DNA from: CAYSRC01 sp964433495
GTDB lineage: Bacteria > Bacillota > Clostridia > Oscillospirales > Ruminococcaceae
Assembly: GCA_964433495.1 (NCBI GenBank)
Contig: CAYSRC010000042.1
Coordinates: 1 to 21,895, forward strand
Length of the DNA: 21,895 nt
Direction: 5' to 3'
In this document: positions 15,253-21,895 of the stretch, in pieces
Layout: each line of letters begins with the position of its first letter
How positions within the stretch are numbered: position 1 is the first letter of the stretch
Position numbers and translations under genes: made by a program
Notes under the pieces: generated by a model
Told to the model about the DNA's origin: nothing
Seen by the model: the letters and a program-made list of their open reading frames with translations, nothing else
Database searches by the model: none

Positions 15253-15424
15253 CCCATGCACCTTCCTCTGTTGTTATTTTTGTTGCGGCTAAGGGGTGCG
15301 GCCCCGACAAGCGCCTGCCGCAAAGCCCGCCTCCGCGCAGCGGAGGGTTTTCGTTCGCGGGGGTCTTGTGCAGCGGGCGGCCCTGTCCGCGGCCCGCAAA
15401 GGCCGGGCGGCGCCCGCTTCAAGC
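15253..15424. other. 172-bp gap with GC-rich hairpins
   Basis: The gap between the aldolase and kinase 2 holds CCTCCGC-GCA-GCGGAGG (about 15330-15346) and longer GC-rich complementary stretches at 15377-15420. None is followed by a T tract on the minus strand. They may slow transcription or protect the mRNA 3' end; no gene is present. Confidence 0.35.
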
Positions 15425-16063
15425 TTATTTTTTCTTCATGCGGTTTTTCATGAACTCGACGTCCTTGTCGTCCATGACAAAGACGGGCTCGCCGTTGCTC
15501 TTCGCGATCGAGCAGATCTTCGCCGCGTCCTCGACGTACACCGCCCTGATGTGCGCCTGCTCGAGGTCGGCGCCTATCGCGAGCACGCCGTGGTTGGCCA
15601 TCAGACAGGCATAGCGGTCGTCGAGCACCGCCACGGCGTTGTCGCCGACGGCGTCGGTGCCGGGGATGGCGAACTCGCACACGGGCACGTCGCCGCCGAG
15701 GAACGGCACCATCTCGATGAGGATAACGGGGATGGGCAGCCTGTTGACCGCAAACGAGGTCGCGTAGGGCGAATGGGTGTGGATGAGCGCGCCGACCTCG
15801 GGCTTTGCGCGGTAGACGGCGGCGTGCATGCGCCACTCGCTCGAGGGGTTGTGCCTGCCGTCCACCTTCTCGCCGTCGAGGGTGATGACCATGATGTCGT
15901 CGGCAGTCATCTTCTCGTACGGGTATGAACTCGGCGTGATGTACATGTACCCGGTCTCGCGGTCGTAAACGCTCAGGTTGCCGCTCGTGCCCGCAAACAG
16001 GCTCTCGCCGTAGCATCGCAGCGTCATGTCGACAACCGCTTGTTTCAGTTGGTTTTTAATCAT
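15425..16063 (-). CDS. Class II (FucA-type) sugar-1-phosphate aldolase
   Basis: This cytosolic zinc aldolase has 212 residues. It carries phosphate-binding GTSGNLS (25-31), ITPSSYPY (42-49), Glu76 in PSSEWRMH, the zinc ligands His95 and His97 in LIHTHSPY, and His158 in MANHGVLAIG. Every one of these sits three residues beyond its counterpart in fuculose-1-phosphate aldolase, so the active site is intact. This family splits ketose-1-phosphates to dihydroxyacetone phosphate and an aldehyde. Its place between two MtnK kinases and with an MtnA-like isomerase points to 5-deoxyribulose- or 5-methylthioribulose-1-phosphate rather than fuculose. It starts three bases after the kinase 1 stop; its AAAGGA overlaps that gene's end. 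Confidence 0.9.
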   Translation of the reverse strand: MIKNQLKQAVVDMTLRCYGESLFAGTSGNLSVYDRETGYMYITPSSYPYEKMTADDIMVITLDGEKVDGRHNPSSEWRMHAAVYRAKPEVGALIHTHSPYATSFAVNRLPIPVILIEMVPFLGGDVPVCEFAIPGTDAVGDNAVAVLDDRYACLMANHGVLAIGADLEQAHIRAVYVEDAAKICSIAKSNGEPVFVMDDKDVEFMKNRMKKK

Positions 16064-16066
16064 TGG

Positions 16067-17305
16067 TTATCCTTTCACCAAGCGCGCCTTGCAGGCGGCA
16101 TCCTTTATCGCCGCGACATAGGCGCTTCCTTTCATAAATCCGTCCTCGCGCTCCATGATAAACCGCTTTGCGGCGAGCACGCAGATGCGCTCCATGAGCA
16201 CCCGCGCGCCCTCGTCCTCGACACATTCGAGATCCTTGACCTTTGCGGACCCGATCACGCGGCGGATAAGCTCGGTCCCCGCGCTGCCCGCCGTGTCCTT
16301 GAGGATGTCCCGCAGGTACCACTCGGCAAAGCCGTCGGTCGCGAACATGACGTCGCGGCACTCGCTCTTGAGGATGGCGAGGGATTTGTCGTAGAACAGG
16401 TCGACCGTCTTCTCGGTCGTCTGCTCTACCCAGCGCTGAAACGCCGCCCTTTTGCCCTCGTCGGGCTCGGTGACCTCGGCGTTGGCCCACGCGAAGACGA
16501 GGTGGGCTATCACGTTGCCCACGTCGTACCCCGCGGGGCCGTAAAACGCGAACTCGGGGTCGAGCACCATCGTCGAGCCCTCTTTGACAAAAATCGAGCC
16601 GCTGTGGAGGTCGCCGTGGATGAGCGACTGCGCCTTGCTTTGGAAGATGAACTTGAGCTTTGCCGCCTCGCGGTGCAGCGACGCGTCGCCGTACAGCTCG
16701 CGCTCTAAGAACTCGCGGTCGGGCTCAAAGACGATGTTGTGCCCGCTCGCGTTTTTGTAGGGGTCGGTGTACACGAGCCGCTCGGTTATGTCGCACATCG
16801 ACGGGTTGATGAACTGCCCCGTGTACTTTTTCTTCTCGGCCGGCGTCAGGATGAGGTCGGTCGTGCGCATGAGGGTGCTCGCCATAAACTCGGCGATGTC
16901 CTCGGCAAGGGTCGAAAAGGTCTTGTGTGCAATCATCGCATAGCGCATGTTCTCGTGGTCGCCCACGTCCTGCATGACGACGCAGCACATCACCGGGTCA
17001 TAGAGATATATCTCGGGCACGTGCGCGGGCGACAGGTCGCGCTCGATGGCCAAAATCTCGGCCTCGATGCGGTTTCTGTCGGTGCTCGCGGGGTTGCCCG
17101 ACGAGCGGCTGAACCTGTCGGCGTGCTTGACGATCAGCGACTTTTTTCCGTCCTGCGTCTCGACCCTGAAGACATAGTTTATGTTGCCGTCACCTATCTC
17201 ACGACAATTGAGCGGCGCCTCCCCGAAAAAACCGGGGAGCTTTTCTCGGATGTACTCAACCGCGTCGCCCTCGTTCATCTTGAAATGACTGTCAAATTTC
17301 GACAT
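16067..17305 (-). CDS. mtnK: MtnK-like 5-substituted-ribose kinase, paralogue 1
   Basis: This protein of 412 residues has the same fold and motifs as the gene at 14035-15252: EIGDGNINYVF (36-46), HGDLHSGSIF (230-239) and DPEFAFYGPAGYD (249-261). CDITERLVYTDP is close to methylthioribose kinase of Bacillus. It would use ATP to make the aldose-1-phosphate for the isomerase. The open frame extends upstream to 17599 inside the permease gene; the ATG at 17305 is taken because GGAGG lies ten bases before it and the N-terminus (MSKFDSHFKMNE) matches paralogue 2. It follows the permease by 22 bp and precedes the aldolase by three, so import, phosphorylation and cleavage are coupled. Confidence 0.92.
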   Translation of the reverse strand: MSKFDSHFKMNEGDAVEYIREKLPGFFGEAPLNCREIGDGNINYVFRVETQDGKKSLIVKHADRFSRSSGNPASTDRNRIEAEILAIERDLSPAHVPEIYLYDPVMCCVVMQDVGDHENMRYAMIAHKTFSTLAEDIAEFMASTLMRTTDLILTPAEKKKYTGQFINPSMCDITERLVYTDPYKNASGHNIVFEPDREFLERELYGDASLHREAAKLKFIFQSKAQSLIHGDLHSGSIFVKEGSTMVLDPEFAFYGPAGYDVGNVIAHLVFAWANAEVTEPDEGKRAAFQRWVEQTTEKTVDLFYDKSLAILKSECRDVMFATDGFAEWYLRDILKDTAGSAGTELIRRVIGSAKVKDLECVEDEGARVLMERICVLAAKRFIMEREDGFMKGSAYVAAIKDAACKARLVKG

Positions 17306-17327
17306 CTTGTTTCCGCCTCCGGCTGTT

Positions 17328-18311
17328 TTAGTCTTCCTTGGTGGAAGCGTAGGCCGCGATAAGCGCAATCGCGAGAACCGCGCCCTTGACCGCGTTGAGG
17401 GAGTAGTAGGGCACGCCGACCATGATGAGGCCGTTGTCCAATATGCCGACCAAAACCGCGCCGATGAGGGTGCCGATGGCGTTGGGCTTCTCCTGTCCCG
17501 CGACCGAGCGGCCGATGAACACGGCGGACAGCGCGTACATCTGATAGCCCTCAGCGCCCTGAATCTGTGCCGACTGGTTGCGCGAGGCGACCAACACACC
17601 CGTGAAGGCGATGAACAGCGCCGCGATCATGCCGGCGATAAAGCGATACCGCTTTATCGGGATACCCGACAGCTTGGCCGCCGTCTTGTTGCCGCCCACG
17701 GCGTAGATATAACGGCCGTATTTCGTGTAGGTCAGGAACAGGTGCACAATCACGACGCACGCCAGCATGATAATGATGATCGTCGGGCTGGTGCCGATGG
17801 TCTTCATGATGTCGGGGACCGAGCCCACCGACGCCTCGCCGTCAGGCCTTGCCATGCCCGCCGAGATGGCGCCGCCGCCCGTATAGGTGAGGCCGATGCC
17901 CTGAAGCACAAACATCATCGCGCAGGTGGCGAGCAGGTCGGGTATCTTGCACTTGATGACAAGGAACATCGTCAGGCACTGAAGCGCCAGCGTGAAGACG
18001 ATGGTGATGAGCAGCGCAAGCCAGAAGTTGGTGCCGTACCACAGCACATAGCTCATCACAAAATAGCCCGAGACCGAGGCGAGCGCGCCCGCCGCAAGGT
18101 CAAAGCCGCCGACCGCGAGCGTCACGGTGAGCGACATCGCGAGCACGGTGTTTATCGAGATCGACCGCATGATCGTCTCGAGGTTGCTGAGGGTCAAAAA
18201 CGAGGTCGGCCGCATGATCGCGAACACGCCGACGAGCAGCACGATCGCGATGACCGCCGCCCAGTTCTTGACAAAGTTGGTAACGCTCTGCGCGTTTAGC
18301 TTTTTGTTCAT
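17328..18311 (-). CDS. Sugar ABC transporter permease (RbsC family)
   Basis: This inner-membrane protein has 327 residues and about eight to ten hydrophobic helices. It shows the RbsC-type signature region SLTVTLAVGGFDLAAGALAS (about residues 60-79) and the conserved MYALSAVFIGRSVAGQEKPNAIGTLIGA near the C-terminus. It would form the homodimeric channel of a ribose-type importer. Its ATG overlaps the stop of the ATPase gene by four bases (ATGA), which indicates translational coupling. Similar families transport ribose, xylose, autoinducer-2 and nucleosides, so the substrate must be inferred from the kinase, isomerase and aldolase genes downstream. Confidence 0.92.
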   Translation of the reverse strand: MNKKLNAQSVTNFVKNWAAVIAIVLLVGVFAIMRPTSFLTLSNLETIMRSISINTVLAMSLTVTLAVGGFDLAAGALASVSGYFVMSYVLWYGTNFWLALLITIVFTLALQCLTMFLVIKCKIPDLLATCAMMFVLQGIGLTYTGGGAISAGMARPDGEASVGSVPDIMKTIGTSPTIIIIMLACVVIVHLFLTYTKYGRYIYAVGGNKTAAKLSGIPIKRYRFIAGMIAALFIAFTGVLVASRNQSAQIQGAEGYQMYALSAVFIGRSVAGQEKPNAIGTLIGAVLVGILDNGLIMVGVPYYSLNAVKGAVLAIALIAAYASTKED

Positions 18312-19825
18312 TGTTTCTGTCCTCCGGTAGAATAGAACATTATCTCATCCTCGGTTGTTTTGGCGGTCTCAAGCTCGGCGGTCACACGGCCGTCGTACAT
18401 GACATAGGTGCGGTCGGTGATCGCGAGGATCTCGCTCGTCTCGCTCGTGACATAGACGGCGCACTTGCCGGCGGCCGCAATGTTGCCGATAAGCGTAAAG
18501 ATGTCGTGCTTAGCGCCGACGTCGACGCCCTTTGTGGGCTCGTCAAAGATGTAGACGTCGCAGTCGGCCGCGAGCCACTTGCCGACGGCGACCTTCTGCT
18601 GGTTGCCGCCCGAGAGAAAGGCGACGCGCTGCGACGCCGTCGGCGTCACGATCCCGAGGGATTTTATATACCCCTCGGCGTTGTCGAGCTGCTTTTTGCG
18701 GCTGACGATGATCCCGTTGCAGAACTTGCCGAGGTTGGCGGCGGACAGGTTGAAGTAGACGGGCTCGTCCACCAGCACCCCCTCCTTGCGGCGCTCCTCG
18801 GGCACAAGGCCCAGCTTGTTGCGCACGGCGTCGGTGGGGCTGTTTATCTTGAGGGTCTTGCCTACGAGCTTCACCTCGCCGCTCTTCTTCGCCCGCGCGC
18901 CGAAGATCGTCTTGCACAGCTCGCTCTTGCCCGCGCCGACAAGGCCGCTTATGCCCACAATCTCGCCGCGGCGCACGTTGAAGCTGACATCCTTGAGCAT
19001 CCCCTCTCTGTCGCACAGGTTGCTCACCTCAAACGCGACCTCGCCTATCTCGGTCTCGACCTTCGGGAAGTTCTCCGAGAACGAGCGGCCGAGCATCTTG
19101 GTGACAATCTCGTTTATCGTCGTCTCGGGCGTTATGTCCGAGTTGTCCACAATCTCGCCGTTGCGCATGACGGTGAGCGTCCTACAGATCTGCAGGACCT
19201 CCTGTAAGCGGTGGGAGATGAAGATGATCGCTATCTCCTCGGTTTGGGACAGGTGCTCGACGAGCTCGAACAGCTTGTCGGTCTCGGCGGTGCTCAGCGG
19301 CGCGGTCGGCTCGTCGAGGATAAGGAAGTTGCAGTTGCCCTGAACGGCCCTTGCGATAAGCACCATCTGCTTCTGAGCAAGCGACAGCTCGCCCACCAGC
19401 TTGTTGACGTCGATGTCGATATGAAGGCGCTGCAGCGTCTGCCTGGCCTCTTTTCTTATACTCTGCCAGTTGACCGCCGCCTTACCCTTCATGCCGCCGA
19501 TGAGCTTGTTCATCATGATGTTCTCGGCCACCGTCTGGGACGGGAACAGCGCCATGTCGACCTCCTGGTAGACGATCTCGATGCCCAGCTTTTTGGCGGC
19601 GGCGGGGTTGCGCAGCTCGACGGTCTCGCCGTTGAACAGCACCTCGCCCGTATAGCCGGGGTTTGCGCCGGCAAGCACCTTCATCAGGGTCGACTTGCCC
19701 GCTCCGTTCGCGCCGACGACGGCGCGGATGTCCCCTGTCTCAACCGAGAAGTTGACGTTTGACAGAGCCTTGACGCCGGGGAACATTATCGAAACGTCCC
19801 TTGTTTCAATTCTCGTTTTTTCCAT
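18308..19825 (-). CDS. Sugar ABC transporter ATP-binding protein (RbsA family)
   Basis: This duplicated ATPase has 505 residues, the usual length for RbsA/MglA proteins. The first half has a Walker A motif GANGAGKST (38-46), the signature ELSLAQKQMVLIARAV and Walker B LILDEPTAPL. The second half has GISGLVGAGKSEL, LSGGNQQKVAVGKWL and YIFDEPTKGVDVGAKHDI. The second Walker A motif is less canonical (GLVGAGKSE), as is normal in this family. GAGGAA lies just upstream of the ATG. The gene follows the binding-protein gene after a 219-bp gap containing a large hairpin and overlaps the permease gene. It powers uptake by the permease at the inner face of the membrane. Confidence 0.95.
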   Translation of the reverse strand: MEKTRIETRDVSIMFPGVKALSNVNFSVETGDIRAVVGANGAGKSTLMKVLAGANPGYTGEVLFNGETVELRNPAAAKKLGIEIVYQEVDMALFPSQTVAENIMMNKLIGGMKGKAAVNWQSIRKEARQTLQRLHIDIDVNKLVGELSLAQKQMVLIARAVQGNCNFLILDEPTAPLSTAETDKLFELVEHLSQTEEIAIIFISHRLQEVLQICRTLTVMRNGEIVDNSDITPETTINEIVTKMLGRSFSENFPKVETEIGEVAFEVSNLCDREGMLKDVSFNVRRGEIVGISGLVGAGKSELCKTIFGARAKKSGEVKLVGKTLKINSPTDAVRNKLGLVPEERRKEGVLVDEPVYFNLSAANLGKFCNGIIVSRKKQLDNAEGYIKSLGIVTPTASQRVAFLSGGNQQKVAVGKWLAADCDVYIFDEPTKGVDVGAKHDIFTLIGNIAAAGKCAVYVTSETSEILAITDRTYVMYDGRVTAELETAKTTEDEIMFYSTGGQKQ

Positions 19826-19978
19826 ATAGCTTCCTCACTTAAAGCTTTTGACGTTTTGACCCCCGAAACACCCCGAAACCCGCCCGCGGGCGAACCCGTG
19901 GGCGTTTTGCCGCTTTGCTGCCGATGCTTTACGCGCGCCGGGAGGCAGGCGCGCTTTTAAGGGGTTTGTCCCGGGTTT

Positions 19979-20023
19979 AAAAAAGCCTCGGGGGCCGAAG
20001 CCGAAGATTCGGCCCCGGCCCCC
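19979..20023 (-). terminator. Partial terminator or stabilising hairpin between binding protein and ATPase
   Basis: On the minus strand GGGGGCCG pairs with CGGCCCCC and inside it GCCGAA pairs with TTCGGC, the two stems joined through two G-U pairs. GAGGC and then TTTTTT follow. It sits about 20 bp after the binding-protein stop. Such hairpins usually let most transcripts stop or be trimmed here, giving more binding protein than ATPase and permease. Confidence 0.7.
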
Positions 20024-20044
20024 TTAGGCGAACTGACTTAAAGC

Positions 20045-21178
20045 TTATTTAGCCTGGATATAGGGCTTCATCCAGTCGGAGATGTGGTCGTTGTTGACGC
20101 CGTAGCCCTCGATGATCCCGCCGAGGTTGGTGACGTTGGAATCGGCGGTCAGCTTGTCGTAGGTGACGAGCGACGGGGTGAGGTTGTAGACCGACTCGGT
20201 CTCCTCGCCCATGAGCATCATCGCGAGGATGCGGATGCCCTGCTCGCCTATCGTCGTGAAGTCGACGGTGGCGCAGGCCTGCCAAACGTTGGTGCCGTCC
20301 ATCATGAAGTTGATGTCCTGGTTGGAGATGTCGACCGAGACGACGGGGATGTCGGTGCGCCCGGCCTCGCTGATCGCGGTGTACGCGCCGCGGGCGTAGC
20401 TGTCATAGCAGCACCACAGGGCGTCGACCGAGCCGACGGGGTACTTCGGGAGCGTCGCGGCCATGACCTCGGCCATCGAGGACTCGGGGTTCTTCGGGTC
20501 GGACGGAGCGATGACCTCGAGGGTCTCTATCCTGCCGTCGGCCTCATACTCGGCATACGCCTCCTGGCGGCGGTCAAACGGGCTGATGCCGGGGCCGCGC
20601 CAAATCTTGAGGATCTTGACAGGCTCGCCTGCGGCAACCTTGTCGGGATACAGCTCGAGTATGTAGTCGAGCAGCATCGCGGCCATGCCCTGGTCGTCCT
20701 GGAACATCTGGGTCACGCCGTCAATGGTGACGTTGTTGCCCGAGGCGTCGACGAACTGGGTGTCAAAGCAGACGACCTTTATGCCCTTCGCAACGAGGTC
20801 GTTGACGAGGTCATAGGCGGTCTCCTGGTTGCCGTGGGAAAGGAACATCGCGTCATAGTTCTGGTTGGAGCAGGTCGAAACCGTGTCCTGGAACTTGACG
20901 TTGTCGGTGTCGGTGTAGTAGACATCGACCGTCGCGCCGAGCGCCTCGGCGGTCGCCGTCGCGGCGTTCGCGGCGAGCGTGAAGATATCGGACGAGACGA
21001 CGTTGAGGATGTAGGCTATCCTCTTGCCCTCGAGGGGCAGGGCCTCACCCTGACTGTCTCCGCCCTGATTGTCGGCGCCCTGGTTGTCGTTGTTGCCGTT
21101 GTCAGCGGGCGTCGACGCGCAGGCGCCCAGGCTGAACACAAGGGCAAGCGTGAGAATAAGCGCAAGAAGCTTTTTCAT
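20045..21178 (-). CDS. Sugar-binding lipoprotein of the ABC importer (RbsB-like)
   Basis: This exported lipoprotein has 377 residues. It has a lysine-led hydrophobic signal with lipobox LGAC (Cys20), an Asn/Gln/Gly-rich linker to about residue 45, then a type 1 periplasmic-binding fold starting at GKRIAYILNVVSSDIF. Phrases such as NYDAMFLSHGNQ, LVAKGIKVVCFDTQFV, DALWCCYDSYARGAYTAI and IPVVSVDISNQD fit the ribose/galactose/autoinducer-2 group. Cys20 would be lipid-anchored to the outer face of the membrane. GGAGGA lies five bases before the ATG, and a strong promoter lies about 65 bp upstream, so this is the first gene of the importer-kinase-aldolase operon. The ligand is not readable from sequence; a 5-modified ribose is inferred from the operon. 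Confidence 0.93.
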   Translation of the reverse strand: MKKLLALILTLALVFSLGACASTPADNGNNDNQGADNQGGDSQGEALPLEGKRIAYILNVVSSDIFTLAANAATATAEALGATVDVYYTDTDNVKFQDTVSTCSNQNYDAMFLSHGNQETAYDLVNDLVAKGIKVVCFDTQFVDASGNNVTIDGVTQMFQDDQGMAAMLLDYILELYPDKVAAGEPVKILKIWRGPGISPFDRRQEAYAEYEADGRIETLEVIAPSDPKNPESSMAEVMAATLPKYPVGSVDALWCCYDSYARGAYTAISEAGRTDIPVVSVDISNQDINFMMDGTNVWQACATVDFTTIGEQGIRILAMMLMGEETESVYNLTPSLVTYDKLTADSNVTNLGGIIEGYGVNNDHISDWMKPYIQAK

Positions 21179-21241
21179 GTCTTTCCTCCATTTAATAAAT
21201 GTGTCCGCGACGGCCGCATCCGCGACCGCCGTCGTGCTTTA

Positions 21242-21270
21242 AATATAGCATCGTTTTGCAGATTTTTCAA
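21242..21270 (-). promoter_or_regulatory. Main promoter of the sugar import and catabolism operon
   Basis: On the minus strand TTGAAA (21265-21270) and TATATT (21242-21247) are exactly 17 bases apart in an AT-rich island, giving a leader of about 55 nt before the ATG at 21178. Confidence 0.75.
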
Positions 21271-21277
21271 TTACTTT

Positions 21278-21308
21278 TTTGGATTTGTTTGGATTTTTGT
21301 GGGATTAG
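21278..21308 (+). promoter_or_regulatory. Three tandem 10-bp repeats upstream of the operon promoter
   Basis: TTTGGATTTG (21278), TTTGGATTTT (21288) and TGTGGGATTAG (21298) follow each other at a 10-bp period, eight bases beyond the -35 box. They share the TKTGG word with the pair at 11038-11059. In both places the words have the same orientation relative to the minus-strand catabolic genes. This may be a binding site for the DeoR regulator. Confidence 0.4.
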
Positions 21309-21525
21309 ACAAACAAAAGCGGTCAAACTTATGCATTTTGACGATAGAAACGGCCAATTAAACTCAAATTTATAGTTTGAATTTGGCAGTTGTGGATTTT
21401 ACAGCAGTTAAACAATTTGTTTTTACAGGCCCCTCCCTTTTGGTGCAATATAGATAAAAGAGGCGTGCAGTGAGGGGAAAGCGGTTTTTTCAGTTCAACT
21501 TCACAAAATGCGGGCGAGGGCGTGG
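21309..21525. other. AT-rich upstream region without a supported gene
   Basis: A minus-strand open frame of 74 codons (21553-21329) runs through here but has no good ribosome binding site and no family I recognise. Confidence 0.4.
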
Positions 21526-21617
21526 TATAATAACCTTGACGGGTCGGCCTCATAGGCCGACCGGCCCCGTGCGTTAAAAACGCACGGGCGTTTGAGGCAA
21601 AGCCTCAAACCGTCAAG
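21526..21617 (+). other. Cloverleaf-like inverted-repeat element behind an extended -10 box
   Basis: A closing stem CTTGACGG/CCGTCAAG (21535-21542 with 21610-21617) encloses three perfect hairpins: GTCGGCCT-CAT-AGGCCGAC (21543-21561), CCCGTGCGTT-AAA-AACGCACGGG (21566-21588) and GTTTGAGGC-AAA-GCCTCAAAC (21590-21610). Directly in front, TGGTATAAT (21523-21531) is a consensus extended -10 box that would start transcription at about 21538. It lacks the conserved tRNA T-loop and CCA end, so it is not a tRNA. It may be a structured small RNA or a junction-forming mobile-element or recombination site. Confidence 0.55.
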
Positions 21618-21691
21618 AACATTGTTACGGGCAAATTCGGCTAAGACCGCCTCATTTGTTGCGGGCGCCTGCGGCGCCGATCCCGTAATAA
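21616..21691. repeat. 76-bp direct repeat, copy 1
   Basis: This is identical over 76 bp to 21769-21844, at a period of 153 bp. The copy is bounded by near-perfect inverted ends ATTGTTACGGG (21621) and CCCGTAATAAT (21682) and contains GGCGCC-TGC-GGCGCC. The period is 51 codons, and on the minus strand both copies read in the same frame as GSAPQAPATNEAVLAEFARN. A stop codon lies between the copies. Confidence 0.8.
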
Positions 21692-21768
21692 TAACCGTTC
21701 AAGTCAAAAAACTGCTCAAATACAACAGGCCCTTTCGGGTTCGCCGAAAAATTGATGCCTTCGCTTTG

Positions 21769-21844
21769 AGAACATTGTTACGGGCAAATTCGGCTAAGAC
21801 CGCCTCATTTGTTGCGGGCGCCTGCGGCGCCGATCCCGTAATAA
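21769..21844. repeat. 76-bp direct repeat, copy 2
   Basis: This is the exact second copy of 21616-21691. On the minus strand another frame through the spacer between the copies reads on into copy 1 as GPVVFEQFFDLNGYYYGIGA and stops shortly after. The repeat could be the duplicated 3' end of a gene lying mostly beyond 21895, or a small non-coding mobile repeat. The window's last bases hold a further inverted repeat, CAAAAGTT/AACTTTTG (21862-21889). Confidence 0.75.
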
Positions 21845-21895
21845 CAACCTCACGCCGTTACCAAAAGTTCGTCTTACGTCAAACTTTTGACGGCT

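Noticed and set aside
19891..19916. Plus-strand terminator (GCCCGCGGG/CCCGTGGGC then TTTT)
   Set aside because: No plus-strand gene lies upstream for it to end; probably incidental pairing in GC-rich spacer.
21329..21553. 74-codon minus-strand open frame upstream of the sugar operon
   Set aside because: No ribosome binding site or known family; overlaps the cloverleaf element and its -10 box.
21535..21617. tRNA gene
   Set aside because: It folds as a cloverleaf but lacks the GTTCRA T-loop, D-loop consensus and acceptor end; loops are only three bases.

Overview
The window reads as chromosomal DNA of a GC-rich anaerobic Firmicute, most likely a gut-type Clostridia (Oscillospiraceae- or Christensenellales-like). 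This is inferred from strong AGGAGG-type ribosome binding sites, a Gram-positive style lipoprotein sugar-binding protein, acylating aldehyde and iron alcohol dehydrogenases, and GC-rich hairpin repeats in the spacers. There is no rRNA, tRNA, CRISPR array, transposase or phage gene. Seventeen protein genes are supported; all but one (a DeoR-family regulator) are on the minus strand.

Region by region: 1-1037 is non-coding and holds copies of a dispersed hairpin repeat and a coding-phased minisatellite. 1145-1795 is a PilZ (c-di-GMP) protein with its own promoter and terminator. 2239-5254 (minus) runs Fe-alcohol dehydrogenase > MFS transporter > FucU-type sugar mutarotase and ends at a terminator. 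5741-11002 (minus) runs esterase > CoA-acylating aldehyde dehydrogenase > thiolase-like protein > DUF35 Zn-ribbon/OB protein > CoA-disulfide-reductase-like flavoprotein. 11258-12040 (plus) is the divergent DeoR regulator, ended by a strong terminator. 12162-21178 (minus) runs lipoprotein sugar-binding protein > ABC ATPase > permease > MtnK-like kinase 1 > class II aldolase > MtnK-like kinase 2 > (800-bp repeat-filled spacer) > MtnA-like isomerase. 21179-21895 carries the main operon promoter, a cloverleaf-like inverted-repeat element and a 76-bp direct repeat.

The genes fit one pathway. An ABC importer brings in a 5-substituted ribose. FucU may interconvert its anomers, an MtnK-type kinase phosphorylates C1, the MtnA/DrdI-type isomerase makes the ribulose-1-phosphate, and the FucA-type class II aldolase splits it to dihydroxyacetone phosphate plus a two-carbon aldehyde. 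The neighbouring acylating aldehyde dehydrogenase and iron alcohol dehydrogenase could then oxidise the aldehyde to acyl-CoA or reduce it to an alcohol. This is the logic of the known 'DHAP shunt' for 5-deoxyribose and 5-methylthioribose, the sugars left from 5'-deoxyadenosine and methylthioadenosine. Here it appears as a larger locus with a dedicated ABC importer, two kinase paralogues, a mutarotase, both aldehyde outlets and a DUF35/thiolase pair with an altered active site. The substrate and the role of that last module are inference; the enzyme families are clear from sequence.
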